In this document: positions 23,799 through 35,700 of the stretch, one piece after another | Layout: each line of letters starts with the position of its first letter | Position numbering within the stretch: position 1 is the stretch's first letter | Origin: Piliocolobus tephrosceles | Taxonomy: Eukaryota > Chordata > Mammalia > Primates > Cercopithecidae | NCBI RefSeq assembly: GCF_002776525.5 | Contig: NC_045436.1 | Span: 55,406,254-55,470,253, forward strand | Direction: 5' to 3' | DNA: 64,000 nucleotides | Notes under the pieces: generated by a model | What the model saw: the letters and a program-made list of their open reading frames with translations, nothing else | Told to the model about the DNA's origin: nothing | The model's database searches: none | Position numbers and translations under genes: made by a program

Positions 23799-24153
23799 CA
23801 ATATAGTTATACTTTTTAATGAATAGTTATACTTTTTATGACTAATAGAAACACATTAAGATGTTAGAAATCATCTTAGTTTATTGATAAAAATGACTAA
23901 GAACAAATTCAATTAAAAATAAACATTATGCCTTTATTTTCCTCTCTGCTATATCATATAAATAGATCATCATAGAACTTCAAACATGAAGCACACAAAT
24001 TTGTAATGGAAACTTAAACAAATAGTAGATTTAATAATTTTTATAATTTGATAAAGTGAGTTATTTGACTTATTTTATCTTAATAACCAAAGCTTCAGTC
24101 CAAAATAAATGTTCTAAATGTTGAGGATTACTATATGTCTATTTAAAATATAA
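23799..24153. other. Unassigned AT-rich insert inside the MaLR 3' LTR
   Basis: About 355 bp of unrecognised sequence joined to a Tigger1 end. The whole 23799-24267 insert is flanked by TTTATAA on both sides. Confidence 0.6.
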
Positions 24154-24267
24154 TATGGAGGCCTATCTCAGAGATATTGCAGGTTTCATACCACCAAAAT
24201 AAATTTAATAGAGCAGTAAATCAAGTCACACAAATGTTTTGGTTTTCCAGTGTATATAAAAGTTGTA
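24154..24267 (-). mobile_element. Tigger1 DNA transposon, 3' terminal piece
   Basis: Antisense Tigger1 end: 'GGCCTATCTCAGAGATATTG', then 'GGTTTTCCAGTGTATATAAA'. It is separated from the main body by a MaLR LTR piece. Confidence 0.85.
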
Positions 24268-24414
24268 TTTATAAGGAACTCTTCCCCCTTTGATCAACAC
24301 TCTTTTCTGCCACCATGAGAAGACTCATGTTCTCTTTCGTCTTCTGTCATGGTTAATTTTCTGAAGCCTCCTAGCCATGTGAAACTACGAGTCATTTAAA
24401 CTCATTTCCTTTTG
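24268..24414 (+). mobile_element. MaLR 3' LTR, second preserved part
   Basis: LTR text resumes at exactly the TTTATAA where the first part stopped: 'TCTGCCACCATGAGAAGAC', 'TCCTAGCCATGTGAAACTAC', 'CATTTCCTTTT'. It is cut off before the LTR terminus, and the Tigger1 body follows directly. Confidence 0.88.
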
Positions 24415-26280
24415 TGTTCACATCATGTTCACCAGTAGAGTCCATCTCAAGAAACCACATTATTTGCTCAATCATAAGAAGCCCCCCCTCTCAAGTTTTA
24501 TGCTGCTATTGTAGGAATTCAGTCACATCTTCAGGCTCCACCTCTAATTCTAGTTCTCTTGCTGTTTCTACATCTGCAGTTACTTCCTCCACTGGTCTTG
24601 AATTCCTCAAAATCATCCATGAGAGTGGGAATCAACTTCTTTTAACTGCTGTGAATGTTAATAGTTTTACCTCCTCCCAAGAATCATTTATGTTCTTAAT
24701 AACATCTAGAATTATAAATATTTTCCAGAATGTTTTCAATTTACTTTGCTCAGAGCCATCAGAGGAATCACTCTCTACAACAGCTGTAGGCTTACAAAAT
24801 ATATTTCTGAAATAAGACTTGAAATTTCTCCTTGATTAATGGCTGTATAATGGATGTTGTGTTAACAGACAGGAAAACAACATTTATTTCCTATACATCT
24901 CGGTCAGAGCTCATGGGTGACTAGATACATTGTCAATTGTCAATGAGAAGTGATCTTTGAAAGGGCAATATTTCTCCTGAGCAGCAGTTTCAAAAGTGGG
25001 CTTAAACTATTAATCAAACCCTGCTATAAACAAGTGTGTTGCCATCCAGGCTTTATTCTTCCATTTACAGAGTACAGGCAGGTAGACTTTGCATAATTCT
25101 TAAGAATGTTAGGATTTTCAAATGGTAAACAAACATCAATTTCAATTTAAAGTCACTGGATGCATTACCTCTCATAACAAGAGAGTTAATCTGTACCTTG
25201 AAACTTTGAAGCAAGTAATTGACTTCTCCTCTCCAGCTATGAAAGTTCTAGATGGCATCTTCTTTCAATATAGGAGTGTTATATATGTATTGAAAATCTA
25301 TTGTTTAGAGTAGCCACCTTCATCAATTATCTTAGCTAGATCTTCTGGATAACTTGCTGAAGCTTCTCCATTAGCATGTGGTGCTTCACTTTACACTTTT
25401 ATTTTCTTTTATGTTATGGGGATGGTTTCGTTCTTTAAATTTCATAAACCAACCCAGCTAGCTTTAAACCTTTCTTCTGCAGCTTCATCACCTCTTTCAC
25501 CCTTTATAGAATTGAAGAGGGTTAAGGCCTTGCTCTAGATTGCAGTTGGCTTAAGTGAGTGTTGTGTCTGGTTTGATCTTCTATGCAGACCATTGAAAAT
25601 TTCTTCATATTAGAAATAAAACTGTTTCACTTCCTTATCATTTATATATTCCCTAAATTAGCACTTTTAATTTCCTTCAAAAACTTTTTCTTTGCATTTA
25701 CAAATTACTAATTGGTGCAAGAGGCCTAGTTCTTGGTCTGTATTGGTTTTTTACATACCTTTCTCACCAAACTTAATCATTTGTAGCTTTTGGTTTAAAG
25801 CTAAATATGTACAACTCTTTCCTTCACTGAAACATTTAAATGCCATTATAGGGTTATTAATTGGCATAATTTCAATATTGTTGTTTCTCTGGAAATGGGG
25901 AGACAAGAGGAAAGGGAAAGAGACAGAAGAATGACTAGTAAGTCGAGCAGTCAGAACACACAACATTTATCAGTTAAGTTTATAGTCTTACGTGGGTGTG
26001 GTTTCTGGTCCACCAGAACAGTTACACTTGTAATACCAAGGACCACCCTACCAGATATAATAGCAATGAAATAATTTGAAATACTGTGATAATTACCAAA
26101 AGGTGACACAGAGACATGAAATGATACCTTCTTTTGTAAAAATGGTGCCTATAGACTTGCTAGATGCAGGGTTACCATCAACCTTCAATTTGTAAAAAAA
26201 AAAAAGAAAAAAGAAAAAGAAAAGAAAAGATACTTGTGTCATGCAATAAAGCAAACTGCAATAATAAGAGGTATACTTCT
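24415..26280 (-). mobile_element. Tigger1 (pogo/TcMar) DNA transposon, main body
   Basis: Antisense Tigger1 from within the transposase C-terminal region to the 5' terminal inverted repeat, which reads AGAGGTATACTTCT at 26267-26280. About 480 bp between this body and the terminal piece at 24154-24267 are missing and replaced by LTR sequence. An A-rich patch at 26193-26230 lies in the subterminal region. Confidence 0.92.
24450..25846 (-). pseudogene. Tigger1 transposase pseudogene (pogo-like DDE)
   Basis: The transposase start codon is visible on the - strand at 25846-25844. Translation gives MAFKCFSEGKSCTYLALNQK and continues QMIKFGEKGM before a stop at 25753-25751. This is the start of the N-terminal psq-type helix-turn-helix (DNA-binding) domain, cut short after about 31 codons. 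The rest aligns by nucleotide order with the DDE transposase but carries many frameshifts and stops, and the C-terminal region is lost at the LTR junction. Tigger1 transposase belongs to the pogo group related to CENP-B and JRK. No function is possible from this copy. Confidence 0.85.
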
Positions 26281-27418
26281 ATATAATTAGAAATCAATGA
26301 AGTGGCTTTAATCCTAACCAGTTAGTATTTGTTCATTTGTTTATTCAGAAAAATTGTACACAGACAGTAATGATCACAGCATAAAAACTAACAGTTTAGC
26401 ATCTTATAGTAAAATAAATATAATCTTTGATCTAGATGTTAGAACTAATCACTTTTTTCTAAAGTAATAAAAAATTAAATCTTCTAACTTATTTTTTCTT
26501 GTCATTTTGATGTGAGGTAGTTCTTTATTCATTCTGTAACCCATGTTTATTAAGTAGAAATCACCTCTTACTATAAAATCTATATATCAAGCATTCCAGG
26601 CCTTATGTTCTTTTTCTAAACTATTTTTTGGCTTACTTCTTTTAATTTCACTTTACTTTGTTATAGTATGTGCATATTTTCACATTACCATATTTTAGAA
26701 CAAGGCACAAAGCAAATTTTTGCAAACAAGTCTAACAGGCAATGAATATATGATTGTAGACAACAAGAAAAGTAATTGGTGGAATGTGTTTCTAAATCAG
26801 ATTCTTCTTCCTGTGTTTTTTCACACCATTAGAATCTGAAGAAATAAGGCTTGTTTCTTCCATCACAGTTCTCTCCCCGCTTCTTCTCACTGTGTTTTTG
26901 TTAGTAGAATTTATAAAATTCAGTTGGCTTGATAAATACAGAAAATAAATGTATACTATAACTGAATTAAACTAAACTAATTATGTTTTTTAAAGTGGAA
27001 GAATGGAACATACATTATATTTTTATTTTTTAACAATCAAAACAAATGACCAGAGTGACCCTCCTATAAGAATTGTGCCTTTGCTATAGTATCAGTAAGG
27101 GTTGTTCTGTGTCAAAGCATTATCAACATGTGGCCTTTCCTTTCCTTTTTCCTTTACTTCTGTATGTATGATTATAAAGAAGATATTGTCATCTTATATT
27201 TCTCCACACTCTCAGCAGAGATCAAATGGAATAAGTAAAATAAAATATAAGATATTATGAAGAACCATTTGGTTAGAGAGAAATGGAGATATATTTTTGT
27301 ACTTCTTTTCTAAAATTTATCTATTAATATAAACTAAAATTTAGTTCTGATTAGGTATAGATTTATTACAGGCACAATTTCTCCTCATTCTGTCTGCAAT
27401 TCTAGTACATTTCTTAGA
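26281..27418. other. Unassigned AT-rich sequence
   Basis: No repeat family or convincing open frame recognised. Confidence 0.5.
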
Positions 27419-27470
27419 AACATTCATTCACTCATTCAACAAATATTTATTAAAGATCTTCTCTATTGTA
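27419..27470 (-). mobile_element. L2 LINE 3' end fragment
   Basis: 'CATTCACTCATTCAACAAAT' followed by ATTTATTAAAG, the antisense of the L2 3' terminus. Confidence 0.5.
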
Positions 27471-28932
27471 AAATGATTTTAGAGGGAGGGAGCAGAGATT
27501 ATTGTTATATCTCCCCATATCAGCTCTCTTATTTTTTCTGGCAGATGCTACCAGCTTTAGAGTCTAGACTCTCCAGCCTCCAATGGAGCTATATGTTGCA
27601 AAGTGACTAAGTTTTCACCTTATTGCATACAGTTAGAAGTGAAGTGGTACATGCAATTTCTGCATCATCTTCTCTGTTTTGCTGTTTAGAAATAACTGTA
27701 AAATTCAATGGTGGGAGTGATAAAGAAGAACACCATAGAAAAATTAAAGACTGAGGACATAAGAGCCACAAGAGTCTCAAAGAAAAATGTGTCTATTTTA
27801 CAAAAAAATTCAATTTACTGTGAATAATACATGATGTGTTAAAGTAGTCAAGGTACCAGATGAAAATTTTGCTCTCATTAAGTGTATATTTCCATGGAAA
27901 AAACAGATCTTAAAAGAGATCAATACACAAATAAATACTATTTTAGTTGGCAATGATGGTACTAAAAAACCAAAAACAAATAGAAAAAAATTGTAGAAAA
28001 ACAAATTAGAGGACAGATAAAATTTTTGAAAGGAGTTTATGGCAGACTCGTTCCTGTAGGAGGTACTATAAACTATAACAGATATAAACAGGAATTTAAG
28101 CTATAAGCACATGGATATCTATGAGAATATGGAAAAAAAATCTTCTTGTTATGAAATTAGACAGTTAGAATATCCAGTTTTCAAAAAACGTTGCATATAA
28201 ATGTTAAACAATCATTTTAGAGCTGGATAGCAGTCTCTTAAGTAGTATATTTACATATGTCTGCATGTGCATGAAATAATAATAATTCTTTAACCTTTCA
28301 AAGATACTCAAAGCTATTATTATAAATGGATATAATGTTTAGGTCACTAAACAGACTCTGTTGGCTGCTTCAAATGAAGAAAATTTGTGATGAATCTTTA
28401 GGTTTTACCAACATTTGGATTTATAACTATTCAGATTACAGAGTGAGTAGAGTGGTATAATTATATTATTAATCTCTTTTATTTTAATTTGCTATGTTCA
28501 GCTTTTTATTCTTAGGGCTTATGCAAAATATTATTTTCTATACATTTGTTTTTCTCCACTGAGAATATGTAGGAAGAAAGATATTTCAATGTTCATTCAT
28601 TACCACAGATCTGTCAGCAAAATGTCAAGAATTATTAGGAAACTATAGAATTAAAGTAATGGTGTATTGTTTAAATAATAAATACACAGAGTAGAGCAAC
28701 AGGAGATACTGATCTGTGCATCTGTCGAAAACATAAATATTAGACCTGGTTTTTGTAGATCATTGCAGAAGAGGTGGATTGATATGTAATTTCCTCTGTA
28801 AGACAGTGTATCTATGTAGAGAAAAAAATGGATCACAAACTGACAAAATAAACCCAAATCAATTCAAGACAAATTAAGGAATTAAGTGCCAAAATTAAAA
28901 TTTTGAAGTTTTTAGGAAAAAAAAAAATAAGT
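27471..28932. other. Mostly unassigned; possible old MaLR LTR trace
   Basis: 27555-27680 ('GACTCTCCAGCCTCCAATGG', 'GTACATGCAATTTCTGCATC') faintly resembles an old MLT1-type LTR. The rest is unrecognised. Confidence 0.35.
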
Positions 28933-29101
28933 ATTTTGGTCAAAGTCATTCAACAAGTCTCTAGGAAGTTCCAAACTTTCCCATACTTTTCTTTTTCTGA
29001 GCCCTCCTAACTGTTCCAACCTCTGCCTGTTACCCAGTTCCAAAATCTCTTCTACATTTTCAGGTATCTTTATAGCAGCACCCCACCCAGTACAAATTTA
29101 C
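28933..29101 (-). mobile_element. MaLR internal region, 5' end
   Basis: Antisense of the same MST/THE1 internal text found at 22655-22830 ('TGTTACCCAGTTCCAAAATC', 'CAACCTCTGCCTG'). Only the first ~165 bp remain. Confidence 0.85.
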
Positions 29102-29479
29102 TGTATTAATCCTTTCTCATGCTGCCTTAAGGACATACCCAAGACTGGGGAATTTATAAGGAAAGGAAGTTTAATCGACTCAGAGTTTCACAGGCCTGGG
29201 GAGGCCTCAGAAAACTTACAATCATGGCAGAAGGGGAAGCTAACACATCCTTCTTCACATGGTGGCAGCAAGGGAAAGAGCTGAGCCAAAGGGGGTAAAT
29301 CTCCTTATAAATCCATCAGATATCATGAGAACTCAGTCACTAACATGAGAACAGCAGCATGGGGTCAACTGTCCCCATGATTCAATTACCTTTCACCAGG
29401 TCTCTCCCACAATACATGGTGATTATTGGAACTACAATTCAAGATGAGATTTGGGTGGCCACACAGCCAAATCATATCA
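29102..29479 (-). mobile_element. MaLR 5' LTR (MST/THE1 type)
   Basis: Antisense LTR from TGTATTAATCC to AATCATATCA. It adjoins the internal fragment on its downstream side, so it is the 5' LTR of a 3'-truncated element. Confidence 0.92.
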
Positions 29480-30589
29480 CCTCCTGGTTATTTGCATTTC
29501 AAAATTAAAACAAATACATTATATATATATATATGTCATATATATAAAACAAATGTCCAGAATTAAAATTTAAATTATAAGTAACAATTAAAATTCTAAA
29601 TTAAGCTAAAGAAAATAATTTAATAATAAATCTATTTTAAACTAACATGAAATAATTGAAAATAATGAATTTTATATTATTAAATATTTTTAAGTTTACC
29701 CTATTCTGTATATCTAGCTAAGCAAATAGCAATGTTTACTCATCAAACCTATTATGACTTTTTGCCGCTTTTAAAAATTATTTTTTTCTGTTTGTATAAT
29801 TTCCATATATCCTGCTAGACTATAACAATTTTTCATGGCAAGAAATATGTCCTACTTAGCTTACCCTAAATTTCACAAAACCAGGCTTAGGGGTTACCAG
29901 TAGTTGGTGTGAACAGATAATGACATTGTTTGATGCTTACCCCTCCCAAGCACAAAGGTCACCTTGGCCCCTCCTTTGCATCTTCCCAGACCTTCTTGGA
30001 ACCATAATATGGGAAGAAAGAATTCAGACCTAGTACAGCAAAGGTCGTCCTCCTGGATCCTGCTGGAACATGGTAGCAGATGGCCACTTTGATTGCTCAT
30101 TATCTATAACATGCTGGTTGTTAAATATGTTGAAAACAATCCCTTAAAAGAAGTGTTGCTCATACATTTGCTATTTAATTATGGTATCTGAATATACTTA
30201 TAAAATATGTTATACAAAGAACATAAGCCAACGAAGCTATTACTACATAAAAAGCCTTCTCAGATGTTTTCAAAGTACCCTTTTAAAAAAAATACTTTTA
30301 TTTGGTAATAGAAAAAATTTCAACTTTAAAGTTCAAAATACACGCCATGTTTCAACAGGCTTCACTGGTTTTGGAAAATGTGTGACATGCATGAAATAGT
30401 GACAAAAATAATTTTTTCTTTAAACTAGAACTTGAGGATCTGACCTTATCACTGTAATTTACAAGCTGTTTTAAATGGGATAATTCACTAAATGTACATG
30501 GTCTGCTCAGGAGTGCTAATGAGAACTTTCATAAATATTATTATCATTACTTCCTTAGTGAGAAATCAGTTTGCTAATTTTTATCTTGC
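29480..30589. other. Unassigned sequence with (AT)n run
   Basis: (TA)n at about 29519-29545. 29880-30120 is less AT-rich but not recognised. A 68-codon antisense frame there has no support. Confidence 0.5.
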
Positions 30590-30990
30590 TCAGTCTCATG
30601 CTAACATTGTTCCTGCTTTGATGAGTTTATAGTTTATCGTGGGAGGAGGCACACTTCTAAATGACTGCACAAATGTGTGCACATTCAACTGTGACAAGTA
30701 ATCTGATGAAAAGGTACATAGTACACTGAAGGCCTATTAACAGTAGAGTTGACCTAGTCAAGAAGTCAGCTAGGATTCCCATGAAAAAGCGAAGCTTAGC
30801 AAGATATAAAGGTTATTGGGAAAAGCTGACAAAAACATTAAAAAAAAAAAAAAAAGGAAAAGAAATTCAGGAAGAAGCAGTGGCTTTCAGGAAGTCCATG
30901 GTCTTTTGGAGAGAGCAGAGCACATAGAAAATGAACGGCTGAGGAGGCTTACCATGAGGGGAGGATGAAACGCTGGCACTGCACAGATGT
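30590..30990 (-). mobile_element. L2 LINE fragment
   Basis: Antisense L2-like order: 'GATGAGTTTATAGTTTATCG', 'AACTGTGACAAGTAATCTGA', 'GACCTAGTCAAGAAGTCAGC'. Interrupted by a poly-A at about 30839-30855. Diverged. Confidence 0.5.
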
Positions 30991-31088
30991 TACAGCACTT
31001 CTTAAGCTATGATAAGGTCGATCTTTTTGCCTGTGTTTGGTCTCCATCAACCAAAAATGTAAAGATTTCATTAAGAAAGAATTTAAAG

Positions 31089-31272
31089 TTGTTCTAAAAC
31101 TAGATTGTGAGTCAAAATCACCTGGAAGGCTTGTTTAACCAGAAACAGTGGAGCCCTGTCTCCAGAGTTTCTGATTCAGAGTTTCTGGGCTGTAGTCCAA
31201 GAATTTGCATTTCTAACTAGTTCCCAATGATGCTGATGCTGCTAGTCTGGTGACAGTACTTTAAGAAACACC
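31089..31272 (+). mobile_element. MER5A hAT-Charlie nonautonomous DNA transposon
   Basis: Nearly complete MER5A: 'AAAATCACCTGGAAGGCTTG', 'AGAGTTTCTGATTCAGAG', 'AGAATTTGCATTTCTAAC', 'GATGCTGATGCTGCTAGTC'. Confidence 0.93.
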
Positions 31273-31307
31273 CATCTACACCAAGCTAACTACAGAAATT
31301 AGTATCC

Positions 31308-31510
31308 CAGCTATCTAATGCTGCCTAACAAATCACTCAAAAACTTAGTAACTTAGAACAATTTCTTATGACACCTCATGTCTCTGTGGGTTGTCTTAGC
31401 TTGTCTAAATTGTTCTCACTTTAGGTGTCTCAGACATTAGCCATCATTTGGCAAATGGACCTAGAGTTACCTGAAGATTCAACTGAAGAGGACATTCAAT
31501 GTGGCTTTTT
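31308..31510 (+). mobile_element. Ancient interspersed repeat, family not assigned (left part)
   Basis: Begins like 'CAGCTATCTAATGCTGCCTA ACA' with 'AAAACTTAGTAACTTAG', a widespread mammalian repeat whose name I cannot fix. Its right part appears to be 31893-32215, with related text at 45050-45370. Confidence 0.4.
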
Positions 31511-31514
31511 AAAA

Positions 31515-31892
31515 AAATGTAAATTGACAATTCGTAATTGTATAAATTTATGGAGTAAAATGTGATGTTGTAATTTATGATGTAATGTGAAATAGTTAAA
31601 CTATTAATATATCCATCATCTCAAATATTTGAGTACAGTCACCATAGAAAACAATATGAAGATTCCTCAAAAAATAAAAAGTACAATTACCATATGATCC
31701 AGCAATATTATTTCTGGATATTTACCCAAAAGTTTGGAAGTCAGCTTGTTGAAGAGATTTCTGCCCTCTCATGTTTATTAGAGCACTATTAACAATAGCC
31801 AAGATATGAAACTAGCCTAATGTCCAACAACAAATGAATAGATAAAGAAAATGTACTGTATATACACAACGGAATACTGATCATCCTTAAAA
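31515..31892 (+). mobile_element. L1 fragments: 3'UTR piece followed by ORF2 3' end
   Basis: 31515-31632 resembles an L1 3'UTR ('ATATATCCATCATCTCAAAT'). 31636-31892 is ORF2 C-terminal text ('CATATGATCCAGCAATATTA', 'ACAATAGCCAAGATATGAAA'). Both are in + orientation but in the wrong order for one L1, so they are two insertions or a rearrangement. Confidence 0.7.
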
Positions 31893-32215
31893 ACAACGTG
31901 ACTTCTTTACTTATATGTCTGACACCTGGTTTGGAATAGCTGGGTTGGCTAGAATTTCAAGACTCTCTCTTTCTCTCTCCCTGTGACCACCTCAGTGGCT
32001 GATTTGGCCCATCCTGCCATCCTGCCATCACAGGATTGCAATCTCAGGTTGATTAGACTTCTTGCATGACAGCTGGCTTTTCAAAAACAAAAAAAAATTC
32101 CAAAGCTCCAGGCAGAAGCTGCAAGGTGCTTATAATCTACTCAGAGAAGTAATGCAGTATTGTTTCCGCAACATTCTATTTGTCAAAGGCTAATTATCAA
32201 ATTGATAAGTACATA
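31893..32215 (+). mobile_element. Ancient interspersed repeat, family not assigned (right part)
   Basis: Contains 'CAGGCAGAAGCTGCAAGGTG' and 'CATTCTATTTGTCAAAGGC', typical of the same ancient repeat as 31308-31510. Confidence 0.4.
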
Positions 32216-32249
32216 AATAATTTAAAACAAACAAAAGCACAAGTAAAAG

Positions 32250-32398
32250 GGTTTATTAGTTTTCTAGTGCTATTGTAACAAGGTACCACAAACTTAGTGG
32301 CTTAGAAAACATAAATTTATTTATTTTTTCCTCTGCAGGCTGGGAATTCTAGATCAAGGTATGAAGAGGGCTAGTTTCCTAGATTCTGAGCTATGAAA
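32250..32398 (-). mobile_element. MLT1-type MaLR LTR, partial
   Basis: 'TTTTCTAGTGCTATTGTAAC', 'GTACCACAAACTTAGTGGCT' and 'CTGCAGGCTGGGAATTCTAG' match the antisense 3' end of MLT1-type LTRs. The remainder is lost. Confidence 0.6.
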
Positions 32399-32730
32399 TT
32401 TTTTATGAAAAAATTTATTATAGAGACAAACTATCTCTAAAATAAACCTGGATATGGGGTTAGAAACAGAGAGGAATACAATTTTATTTTAATTTTATTT
32501 TATTTTGTTATTTATTTATTTATTAAATTATACTTTAAGTTCTAGGGTACATGTGCACAACGTGCAGGTTTGTTACATATGTATACTTGTGCCATGTTGG
32601 TGTGCTGCACCCATTAACTCGTCATTTACATTAGGCATATCTCTTAAGGCGATCCCTCCCCGCTTCCCCCACCCCACAACAGGTCCCAGTGTGTGAAGTT
32701 CCCCATGCTGTGTCCAAGTGTTCCCATTGT

Positions 32731-35700
32731 TCAATTCCCACCTATGAGTGAGAACATGTGGTGTTTGGTTTTCTGTCCTTGCGATAGTTTGCTGAGAATG
32801 ATGGTTTCCAGCTGCATCCATGTCCCTAGAAAGGACACAAACTCATCCTTTTTTATGGCTGCATAATATTCCATGGTGTACATGTGCCACATTTTCTTAA
32901 TCCAGTCTGTCACAGATGGACATTTGGTTGATTCCAAGTCTTTGCTATTGTGAATAGTGCTTCAATAAACATACGTGTGCATGTGTCTTTATAGCAACAC
33001 GACTTATAATACTTCGGGTATATTCCCAATAATGGGATGGCTGGGTCAAATGGTATTTCTAGTTCTAGATCCTTGAGGAATCGCCACACTGTTTTCCACA
33101 ATGGTTGAACTAGTTTACAGTCCCACCAACAGTGTAAAAGTGTTCCTATTCCTCCATATCCTCTCCAGCACCTGTTGTTTCCTGATTTTTTAATGATTGC
33201 CATTCTAACTGGTGTGAAATGGTATCTCATTGTGATTTTGATTTGCATTTCTCTGATAGTAAGTGATGATGAGCATTTTTTCATGTGTCTGTTGGCTGCA
33301 TGAATGTCTTCTTTTGAGAAGTGTCTGTTCATATCCTTTGCCCACATTTGATGGGGTTGTTTGTTTTTTTAATCTTGAAAATTTGATTGAGTTCTTTATA
33401 GGTTATGGATATTAGCCCTTTGTCAGATGTGTAGATTGCAAAAATTTTCTCTCATTCTGTAGGTTGCCTGTTCACTCTGGGGGTAGTTTCTTTTGCTGTG
33501 CAGAAGCTTTTTAGTTTAATTAGATCCCATTTGTCAATTTTGGCTTTTGTTGCCGTTCCTTTTGGTGTTTTAGACATGAAGTCCTTGCCCATGCCTATGT
33601 CCTGAATGGTATTACCTAGGATTTCTTCTATGGTTTTTTATGGTTTTAGGTCTAAAATTTAAGTCTCTAATCCATCTTGAATTAATTTTCATATAAGGAG
33701 TAAGGAAAGGATCCAGTTTCAGCTTTCTACTTATGGCTAGCCAATTTTCCCAGCACCATTTATTTAATAGGAAATCCTTTCCCCATTTCTTGTTTTTGTC
33801 AGGTTTATCAAAGATCAGATGGTTGTAGATGTGTGGTATTATTTCTGAGGGCTCTGTTCTGTTCCATTGGTATATATCTCTGTTTTGGTACCAGTATCAC
33901 GCTGTTTTGGTTACTGTAGCCTTGTAGTATAGTTTGAAGTCAGGTAGCATGATGCCTCCAGCTTTGTTCTTTTGACTTAGGATTGTCTTGGCAATGCAGG
34001 CTCTTTTTTGGTTCCATATGAACTTTAAAGCAGTTTTTTCCAAATTCAGTGAAGAAAGTCAGTGGTAGCTTAATAGGGATGGCATTGAATCTATAAATTA
34101 CTTGGGCAGTATGGCCATTTTTGTGATATTGATTCTTCCTATCCATGAGCATGGAATATTCTTCCATTTGTTTGTATCCTCTTTTATTTCACTGAGCAGT
34201 GGTTTGTAGTTCTCCTTGGAGAGGTCCTTTACATCCCTTGTGAGTTGGATTCCTAGGTATTTTATTCTCTTTGAAGCAATTGTGAATGGGAGTTCATTCA
34301 TGATTTGTCTCTCTGTTTGTCTGTTATTGGTGTATAAGAATGCTTGTGATTTTTGCACATTGATTTTGTATCCTGGGACTTTGCTGAAGTTGCTTATCAG
34401 CTTAAGGAGATTTTGGACTGAGACAATGGGGTTTTGCAAATATACAATCATGTCATCTGCAAACAGGGACAATTTGACTTCTTCTTTTCCTAACTGAATA
34501 CACTTGATTTCTTTCTCTTGCCTGATTGCCCCAGCCAGAACTTCCAACACTATGTTGAATAGGAGTGGTGAGAGAGGGCATCCCTGTTTTCAAAGGGAAT
34601 GCTTCCAGTTTTTGCCCATTCAGTATGATATTGGCTGTGGGTTTGTCATAAATAGCTCTTATTTTTTTGAGATACATTCCATCAATACCGAATTTATTGA
34701 GAGTTTTTTAGCATGAAGGACTGTTGAATTTTTTCAAAGGCCTTTTCTGCATCTATTGAGATAATCATGAGGTTTTTATCTTTGGTTCTGTTTATATGCT
34801 GGATTACGTTTATTGATTTGTGTATGTTGAACCAGCCTTGCATCCCAGGGATGAAGCCCACTTGATCATGGTGGATAAGCTTGTTGATGTGCTGCTGGAT
34901 TCGATTTGCCTGTATTTTATTGAGAATTTTTACATTGATGTTCATCAAGGATATTCATCTAAAATTCTCTTTTTTTGTTGTTGTGTCTCTGCCAGTCTTT
35001 GGTATCAGGATGATGTTGGCCTCGTGAAATGAGTTAGGGAGGATTCCCTCTTTTTCTATTGATTGGAATAGTTTCAGAAGGAATGGTACCAACTCTTCCT
35101 TGTACCTCTGGTAGAATTTGACTGTGAATCCGTCTGGTCCTGGACTTTTTTTGGTTGGTAGGCTATTAATTATTGCCTCAATTTCAGAGCCTGCTATTGG
35201 TCTATTCAGGGATTCAACTTCTTCCTGGTTTAGTCTTGGGAGAGTGTAAGTGTCCAGGAAATTATCCATTTCTTCTAGGTTTTCTAGTTTATTTGCATAG
35301 AGGTGTTTATAGTATTCTCTGATGGCAGTTTGTATTTTTGTGGGGTCAGTGGTGATATCCTCTTTATCATTTTTTATTGCATCTATTTGATTCTTCTGTC
35401 TTTTCTTCTTTATTAGTCTTGCTAGCAGTCTATCAGTTTTGTTGTTTTCTTTTCAAAAAATCTGCTCCTTTATTCATTGATTTTTTGGGGGGATTTTTGT
35501 GTCCCTATCTCCTTCAGTTCTGCTCTGATATTAGTTATTTCTTGCCTTCTGCTAGTTTTTGAATGTGTTTGCTCTTGCTTCTCTAGTTCTTTTAATTGTG
35601 ATGTTAGGGTGTCAATTTTAGATCTTTCCTGCTTTCTCTTGTGGACATTTAGTGCTATAAATTTCTCCCTATACACTGATTTAAATGTGTCCCAGAGATT

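Noticed and set aside
24414..24815. 133-codon open frame on the + strand
   Set aside because: Antisense shadow of the Tigger1 transposase pseudogene.
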